Source: GWE2-40-63 sp041664345
GTDB lineage: Bacteria > Bacteroidota > Bacteroidia > Bacteroidales > SZUA-534
Assembly (NCBI GenBank): GCA_041664345.1
Contig: JBAYKX010000023.1
Span: forward strand, 1-64,000
Reading direction: 5' to 3'
DNA length: 64,000 nt
In this document: in pieces, positions 59,128-64,000 of the stretch
Numbering within the stretch: position 1 is the stretch's first letter
Layout of the letters: every line of letters starts with the position of its first letter
Program-made: the position numbers and the translations under genes
The notes under the pieces: generated by a model
What the model was told of the DNA's origin: nothing
The model's input: only the letters and a program-made list of their open reading frames with translations
Database searches by the model: none

Positions 59128-60600
59128 ATGAAAAATAAATATATAATAGTATTTGTATTAACGGTCTTACTATTTTCTTGTACTGATAATTTTGAGGACT
59201 ATAATACCGATAAAAAAAACCCTGAAGCAGTTGCAGGTGAGATGTTGTTTAGTAATGCTCAGAAAGAACTATCCGACCAATTGAGTTCAACCAGTGTGAA
59301 CCAGAATGTGTTTAAGCTTTGGGCGCAATATTGGACTGAAACCCAATATACCGAAGAATCAAACTATAACATTGTAAAAAGGACACAGCCCGATTGGAAG
59401 TTCCGTGTTTATTATCGTCAGATTTTAACCGACTTGCAAGAATCAAAAAAGCTTATTGCTCAAGCTGTGCCGCTCACTGAGGAAGAAAGGTTTGAAAATG
59501 CAAATAAGATTGAGATAATTGAGATGCTCACTGTATTTGCATACCAAAACTTAGTTGATATTTTTGGTATGGTTCCTTATTCCGAGGCTCTGGATATCGA
59601 TAATTTATATCCTGCTTATGATGATGGCCTCACTATTTATAGAGATTTAATTGTAAGGTTAGATGCTGCCATTGCTGGTATGGATGCAACGCATGGCAGT
59701 TTTAGCGCTACCGAAGATTTCTATTATCATGGAAATGTAAATGCTTGGATTAAATTTGCCAATACCCTGAAAATCAAACTTGCCATTAATTTATCGGATG
59801 TTGACCTTACTCTTGCTGGAGCTACAATTACAAGTGCCCTTGCTGGTGAAGGGGTATTTACGTCGAGCATTGATGATGCAACAATGACTTATAAATCGGC
59901 GGTTCCAAATACAAATCCATTGTATGTTGATATAGTTTTATCGGGCCGCGATGACTTTGTTCCAGCAAATACATTGATTGATACCATGAATGCTTTGAAT
60001 GATCCGCGCAGAGCCCAATATTTTACTTTGCATGATACTTCATCGGTAAATGGTGTTGAAAAATTAGCTTATGTAGGCGGTCGTTTTGGTTATACCAATT
60101 CCTATTTAAATTATTCCCACATTAATCCAAACATATACAAAGCTGAGGCTCCCGGTTTAATATTGACCTATACCGAATTGCTGTTTTATTTAGCTGAAGC
60201 CGCTGAACGTGGGTTCACTGTTCCGCTATCTGCTGAGGAATATTACAATGATGGTATTGTTTCATCGTTCGATTTTTGGGGTGCCACCGATGTTGCTACC
60301 TATTTAGCAAACCCTGATGTAGCTTACTCAACCGCACCCGGTACGTGGAAAGAGAAAATCTGTCTTCAATCATGGTTAGCTTTTTATACCAGAGGCGATG
60401 TAGCTTGGAATACTTACCGTAGATTAGATGGTTTAAAAATGAACATACCACGGCGGCCAAAAACTTTGGATGGATTGCCTCCAAGAAGGTTCACATTCCC
60501 CATTCAAGAACAATCATTGAATAAAGGAAAATACGACTTAGCCGCCGAAGCTGTGGGTGGCGATTTTTTGGAAACCCGAATCTTTTGGGATCTGCAATAA
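59128..60600 (+). CDS. SusD/RagB-family outer-membrane lipoprotein (second locus)
   Basis: 490 residues. The lipobox ends FSC at Cys18, followed by TDNFEDYNTDKKNPEAV. SusD-like fold: FKLWAQYWTETQYTEESNYN, EIIEMLTVFAYQNLVDIFGMVPYSEALDID, LYPAYDDGLTIYRDLIVRLDAAI, and a C-terminal LTYTELLFYLAEAAERGF and LPPRRFTFPIQEQSLN. These features fit the SusD-homologue group usually paired with long SusC proteins. It follows the SusC gene by 13 bases and is closed by a strong terminator at 60610-60662. Confidence 0.93.
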   Translation: MKNKYIIVFVLTVLLFSCTDNFEDYNTDKKNPEAVAGEMLFSNAQKELSDQLSSTSVNQNVFKLWAQYWTETQYTEESNYNIVKRTQPDWKFRVYYRQILTDLQESKKLIAQAVPLTEEERFENANKIEIIEMLTVFAYQNLVDIFGMVPYSEALDIDNLYPAYDDGLTIYRDLIVRLDAAIAGMDATHGSFSATEDFYYHGNVNAWIKFANTLKIKLAINLSDVDLTLAGATITSALAGEGVFTSSIDDATMTYKSAVPNTNPLYVDIVLSGRDDFVPANTLIDTMNALNDPRRAQYFTLHDTSSVNGVEKLAYVGGRFGYTNSYLNYSHINPNIYKAEAPGLILTYTELLFYLAEAAERGFTVPLSAEEYYNDGIVSSFDFWGATDVATYLANPDVAYSTAPGTWKEKICLQSWLAFYTRGDVAWNTYRRLDGLKMNIPRRPKTLDGLPPRRFTFPIQEQSLNKGKYDLAAEAVGGDFLETRIFWDLQ

Positions 60601-60609
60601 ATGAAATTT

Positions 60610-60662
60610 AAAAAAAGGCTGCCTATTTAGACTATTGAGTCTTAATTAGGCAGCCTTTTTTT
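60610..60662 (+). terminator. Strong terminator after the second susD
   Basis: AAAAAAAGGCTGCCTA (60610-60625) pairs with TAGGCAGCCTTTTTTT (60647-60662), followed by the T run. It lies 10 bases after the stop. Confidence 0.9.
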
Positions 60663-60666
60663 GTAA

Positions 60667-60850
60667 CAAAGAAATCGCTCCTAAAAAATCCCGTTAGGGA
60701 TTTAATATGAATAGCCCTGGGTTTCAACCCAGGGATCAAGTTTTCATGGTATAAAATCGGCGCAAGCACTACCGTTTAATTGAAATTGTAAAGAAACCAT
60801 GCGCTGAAAACGGGAATTAAAAATTGAAATTTTCCCAAGCGATTTCTCTG
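60667..60850. mobile_element. MITE-like repeat, family A, copy 2
   Basis: A 184-base relative of 28164-28345 in the opposite orientation. It shares AATCCC..GGGATTTAATATGAATAG, a CCTGGGTTTCAACCCAGG hairpin, ATAAAATCGGCGCAAGCACTA and TTTAATTGAAATTGT. Its ends are more decayed than in copy 1 (CAAAGAAATCGCT and AGCGATTTCTCTG). No perfect target duplication is seen, but terminator-like sequences with TTAGGCAGCC lie on both sides. Confidence 0.75.
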
Positions 60851-60892
60851 GCCTAAAAAGACTTCTTAGTCTTATTTAGGCAGCCCTTTTTG
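60851..60892 (+). terminator. Terminator-like hairpin between susD and GH5
   Basis: GCCTAAA..AGACT (60851-60863) pairs with AGTCT..TTTAGGC (60868-60881), followed by AGCCCTTTTTG. The right half resembles the terminator at 60636-60664, suggesting that it is a duplicated copy separated by the MITE-like element. Confidence 0.55.
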
Positions 60893-60908
60893 TCCGCAAA
60901 ATTTTTAC

Positions 60909-62882
60909 CTATTGCTTAACAAACGTGGCTTTTGAAATACCACTATTTGTTTCAATAGATATTAAATACATGCCAGCTTCTAAATCGGTTACATCAATAC
61001 TAGCTTTCTCATTATCAATGTTTTTGCTAAGCACCAATTGACCCATACTGTTATAAATATGGGCAGTCTGAATTATTTCACCCGTTAATTCAACCTCCAA
61101 TTGGTTAGATGCTGGATTTGGATAAATTGAAAAATTGACCTTTTTAGAATCTCCAACTGAAATGTATTCCGAAAATTCCAATCTATCAATACTAAAGGTA
61201 GGAATAGCTTTAATGTTCAGTCTTATAATTTGCTGTCCTTGTGTCATATTAATAGTAACAGTTACCGGTTGCATTGCGGTTGAACTGGTGGTTTTAGGTG
61301 CCGTTATTAATGGGGAAGAAACCGAACCAATTTTTAATTGCATTTTACCGCCGCCAGAGGTTGAGGCTAAATATGCTGTAACCGAATAAGTACCTGTTTT
61401 AGCAACATCCACGGTATATTCCAGCCATTCGCCCACTTCTACATTATAAACATAATACATGGCGTCCGATTTTTTAATATCAACCCCATCGGTACGGTAA
61501 ACACCACCTTCGTTTACAAAGTCAATATCGTGAAAGGTCAATAATTCGCCGCCGGTATCATAGTTTTCGGCTTCTAAAACGCCGGGAATAGGAATAGGGG
61601 TTCCAGAGTAAGCAGAACGTTCCGTGCCAATCCTGAATAATTTCATTGGATACGATGGGATTGTATCCTGGGTATAAACATCCACAATACGGTAATAGCT
61701 ATCTTTGAATGGCTCCGTGTTACGGTCAATGAAAGTAGTTCCCGATGTTTGTTTCAATTCTCCAATAACGGCAAAAACGGTATTCAGCATCTTTTTTTCA
61801 ACCAAAACTTTCTCAAGTAAACCGGCGCTGGCCCGGCTGGTCCACGAAACCTGAATGGCGGTGTCATCCACGGTAGTTAGTTTCACAGCGGTTATCGATG
61901 AATCGGATGCATGAATTAAAATATCTTTCATGTCGTTCCATTTGGCATTTTTCCGCTGCAATACCTGAAACCAGCCATCATCGTCCCATACGGTAAAGGC
62001 AAAACCATGTTTTAATGCTTGTTCCGTATAAGTGGCATAGTAAAACATCCGGGAATTATAATCGCAATCCCACATGGCTCCAAATTCACCAATCAGTACT
62101 GGAATGTTGTGCGTCTGTGACCAAGTTTTAACACCAGCCATTTGATTTATCATGGCATTTACGTCGCTCGTACTGCCCCAAATGCCGGTACTTTCTCCAG
62201 CAAAAGCCCAAGGGTCATACGAGTGGTAATTTCCTATTAAATAGGGATCATCTGTATTTGGAATAGCGGCAGCTTTTAAATCAGCTGAGCTGCTCCATCC
62301 AGCTCCTGAATAAATAACCAGTCTGGTTGGATTTGCTTTGCGTATAATTCCCAAAACACGTGCATTCAATTCATCCACTTGCGCTACAGTTATTGCCCCA
62401 TGTGGTTCATTTAAAATTTCGAATAGTAATTTTTCTGATTTATCCTTGAATCGATCGGCAATTTGGACCCAAAGCGAATCAAACCGGGCTTTTTGCCCGG
62501 CATAATCATCTTTTATCCAGCTGTCGTGGTGGGCATTAATAATTACAAATAAATCACGGTCAAGACCCCAATTCACAATCTCTTCGACCCTATTTAAAAA
62601 CGTAGCGTTAATAGTATAGGGCGAAGTGGACGAAAGATGATTGCCCCATGTAACAGGAACGCGTACGGTTTTAAATCCGGCTTCTTTATACATATCAGAA
62701 TAATACTCCTGAGCCTTGCCTGCCCATTCACCTTCATTGGGTGCATCCAACGTATTACCCATATTTATGCCACGCTCCATGGCCACAATTGCTTGTTGCG
62801 CTGTTATTTGTGCTTGTATGCTTATGGTACAAACAAGCATTGCCATTAAAATGGTACTTCTTTTTGTTGTAGTATTTTTCAT
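60909..62882 (-). CDS. Secreted GH5 glucanase with CBM6-like module and T9SS sorting domain
   Basis: 657 residues. Signal peptide to about 25 (SIQAQ). GH5 catalytic domain (27-335): GINMGNTLDAP, RVPVTWGNHL, INAHHDSW, acid/base Glu159 in FEILNEPHG, NYHSYDPWAF, nucleophile Glu266 in LIGEFGAMWD, and the substrate-binding Trp in FAFTVWDDDG. A fibronectin-like linker (about 340-420) is followed by a CBM6-type module (about 425-570; GVLEAENYD, DGVDIKKSD, VGEWLEYTVDVAKTGTYSV, FSIDRLEF) and a T9SS sorting domain (585-657; NFSIYPNPASNQLEVEL, ending SKATFVKQ). It is an endo-beta-glucanase or mannanase by fold; the subfamily cannot be fixed by eye. It is convergent with the SusCD pair. Confidence 0.93.
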   Translation of the reverse strand: MKNTTTKRSTILMAMLVCTISIQAQITAQQAIVAMERGINMGNTLDAPNEGEWAGKAQEYYSDMYKEAGFKTVRVPVTWGNHLSSTSPYTINATFLNRVEEIVNWGLDRDLFVIINAHHDSWIKDDYAGQKARFDSLWVQIADRFKDKSEKLLFEILNEPHGAITVAQVDELNARVLGIIRKANPTRLVIYSGAGWSSSADLKAAAIPNTDDPYLIGNYHSYDPWAFAGESTGIWGSTSDVNAMINQMAGVKTWSQTHNIPVLIGEFGAMWDCDYNSRMFYYATYTEQALKHGFAFTVWDDDGWFQVLQRKNAKWNDMKDILIHASDSSITAVKLTTVDDTAIQVSWTSRASAGLLEKVLVEKKMLNTVFAVIGELKQTSGTTFIDRNTEPFKDSYYRIVDVYTQDTIPSYPMKLFRIGTERSAYSGTPIPIPGVLEAENYDTGGELLTFHDIDFVNEGGVYRTDGVDIKKSDAMYYVYNVEVGEWLEYTVDVAKTGTYSVTAYLASTSGGGKMQLKIGSVSSPLITAPKTTSSTAMQPVTVTINMTQGQQIIRLNIKAIPTFSIDRLEFSEYISVGDSKKVNFSIYPNPASNQLEVELTGEIIQTAHIYNSMGQLVLSKNIDNEKASIDVTDLEAGMYLISIETNSGISKATFVKQ

Positions 62883-62927
62883 TTAAGTATATAATTGTGT
62901 GATTAAATTGTTTGTTTACATTAATAA

Positions 62928-62935
62928 CAAAACTA
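62928..62935 (-). promoter_or_regulatory. -7 box for the GH5 gene
   Basis: On the minus strand TAGTTTTG matches TAnnTTTG, 45 bases before the GH5 ATG. No clear -33 box was seen. Confidence 0.4.
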
Positions 62936-63320
62936 GCAATTAATAGCAAATTAAATATTATCCCCAACCTAATTGGTGTCATGAACTTTTATGATATCGG
63001 TTTAGAAGGTAAAACGTATATTTAAACGAGCAGCATGTGTGATGGATTATGGGTGTGAGTAAAAACACAAAGAAACCATAAAAAGGGAAAACTGTCGTAC
63101 ACTCCTGATTTTGTTAAAATGAAATCATATATTTGTTTTTATTCTATATTTGGTAAGCGTTTAATGTTACCATTTTGAGTTACCTTAAAAAGCAACAACT
63201 AAATGCTAAATATCAGCACCCTAGGAGCTTTTATACTTAATAATAAGTGAAATTGTGCAGGGGGTGCTTTTATTTATAAGTTGGCAGTAAATTCCGTTTA
63301 TTATTTAGCATTATTTTAAA
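62936..63320. other. Gene-free gap before the right-end lipoprotein
   Basis: AT-rich sequence with no reading frame of coding character and no repeat shared with the rest of the window. It presumably holds the promoter of the partial lipoprotein gene, but I cannot place it. Confidence 0.5.
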
Positions 63321-64000
63321 ATGAGAAATATCACAATGCTTATTGCATGTATAATTATTATTAATTCTTGTGCACATTATAAAATGGTAAAAAAACAAGA
63401 TTCTTCAAAAACGGACTCAGAACAGATTGATGGAATTGTAAAACTTGATTCTTTGGATATTTTCAGACTTAATTGTGGACAACCTATTGGACCAAATTGG
63501 AAAATGGATATTGGAGGAACTTGGGATGCCTCATATATAAATTATGTAAAAAGCGGGACTGTAAAAAAAGAATTGTCCATTTTGATTTTTGCTTCAGATG
63601 AAAAGGATGTTACAGACGAATCTATTCAAAATAAGGCAATATCAAGATTTCCTACACTTTCAAAAATTGACGACCGCTTTATTACAATGGATTATGGAGC
63701 TAAAGCATTTGTATTTAAAGGACAATCGAAGCCAATTGGAAATGAAACGAATTATATTTATTCAATACTTTCTTATGCAAATAACGTAGAATATAATATA
63801 ACTTTAAGTTGTTATTCAAGACCAGTTGAACTAGATAAGGAAATGTCATTGATACTAAAATACATAGAAATACTAAAAGAATCGAATGTTGAAAATATTG
63901 AGAAAGAAATTGAAAGCATTGACTTTAAAACAAAACAGGAATGTTTAGAACTTCAAAAAATGGAATTTGGTCAGCCATTTGGTGAAGATTGGCACAAAGA
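63321..64000 (+). CDS. Lipoprotein of unknown function, cut by the window end
   Basis: An open frame from ATG 63321 runs without a stop to the window end (226 complete codons). The N-terminus MRNITMLIACIIIINSC is a short lipoprotein signal with Cys17. The mature part is polar, Lys- and Glu-rich, with NCGQPIGPNWKMDIGGTWDASYINYV (about 60-85) and a similar FGQPFGEDWHK near the cut end, suggesting a repeated module of about 160 residues. No family is recognised. Base composition is lower in GC than in the neighbouring GH5 gene. The true length and function cannot be given. Confidence 0.7.
   Translation, partial: MRNITMLIACIIIINSCAHYKMVKKQDSSKTDSEQIDGIVKLDSLDIFRLNCGQPIGPNWKMDIGGTWDASYINYVKSGTVKKELSILIFASDEKDVTDESIQNKAISRFPTLSKIDDRFITMDYGAKAFVFKGQSKPIGNETNYIYSILSYANNVEYNITLSCYSRPVELDKEMSLILKYIEILKESNVENIEKEIESIDFKTKQECLELQKMEFGQPFGEDWHK

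Overview
The window looks like a chromosomal piece of a low-GC Bacteroidota bacterium (Bacteroidales/Marinilabiliales-like; no finer placement is possible by eye). The evidence is two SusC/SusD pairs, three secreted proteins ending in a Bacteroidota-type T9SS sorting domain, GldB, an AraC regulator with a membrane N-terminus, LytTR regulators, a MurF-Alr fusion and promoter boxes of the TAnnTTTG type. I saw no rRNA, tRNA, CRISPR array, phage or transposase gene.

Layout. 1-15905 is a starch/maltodextrin utilisation locus. susC-susD-susE run leftward. Divergently, lacI, an MFS sugar importer, beta-phosphoglucomutase, a GH65 maltose phosphorylase, a GH13 lipoprotein amylase and a SusA-like GH13 run rightward. 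Inferred flow: SusCDE bind and import maltodextrin, the GH13 enzymes cut it, the MFS carrier brings maltose into the cytoplasm, GH65 phosphorolyses it to glucose plus beta-glucose-1-phosphate, and PgmB makes glucose-6-phosphate. 16179-28110 holds regulators and housekeeping genes (ArsR, LytTR response regulator, RsmI, Tdk, TPR-SpoIIE phosphatase, MurF-Alr, methyltransferase, membrane MutS homologue). 28381-36371 is one huge T9SS-exported repeat protein. 36877-42318 carries a putative zinc/manganese ABC transporter and lipoamide dehydrogenase. 42509-49112 carries NadE, an outer-membrane barrel, GldB, a T9SS BNR-repeat protein and 5-formyl-THF cyclo-ligase. 49219-55037 has two paralogous PKD lipoproteins and a decayed regulatory patch. 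55788-62882 is a second SusCD pair convergent with a secreted GH5 glucanase. A lipoprotein gene runs off the right end.

Two things stand out. First, seven genes are broken by a single change: premature stops in susC, the ABC ATPase and an NHL-like gene, and one-base losses in GH65, the giant adhesin, gldB and the araC-type gene. Each is otherwise full length. The four frameshifts all fit loss of one base, mostly from a short homopolymer, so draft-quality sequence is as likely as real decay. Second, the intergenic DNA is crowded with small non-coding repeats: two MITE-like families with two copies each (one copy has 21-bp inverted ends and a perfect 10-bp target duplication; another supplies the C-terminus of RsmI), a REP-like hairpin family with four copies, and arrays with strict 7-nt or 8-nt periodicity. 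I did not find a convincing new defence, toxin or biosynthetic system. The repeat families are the most unusual content.
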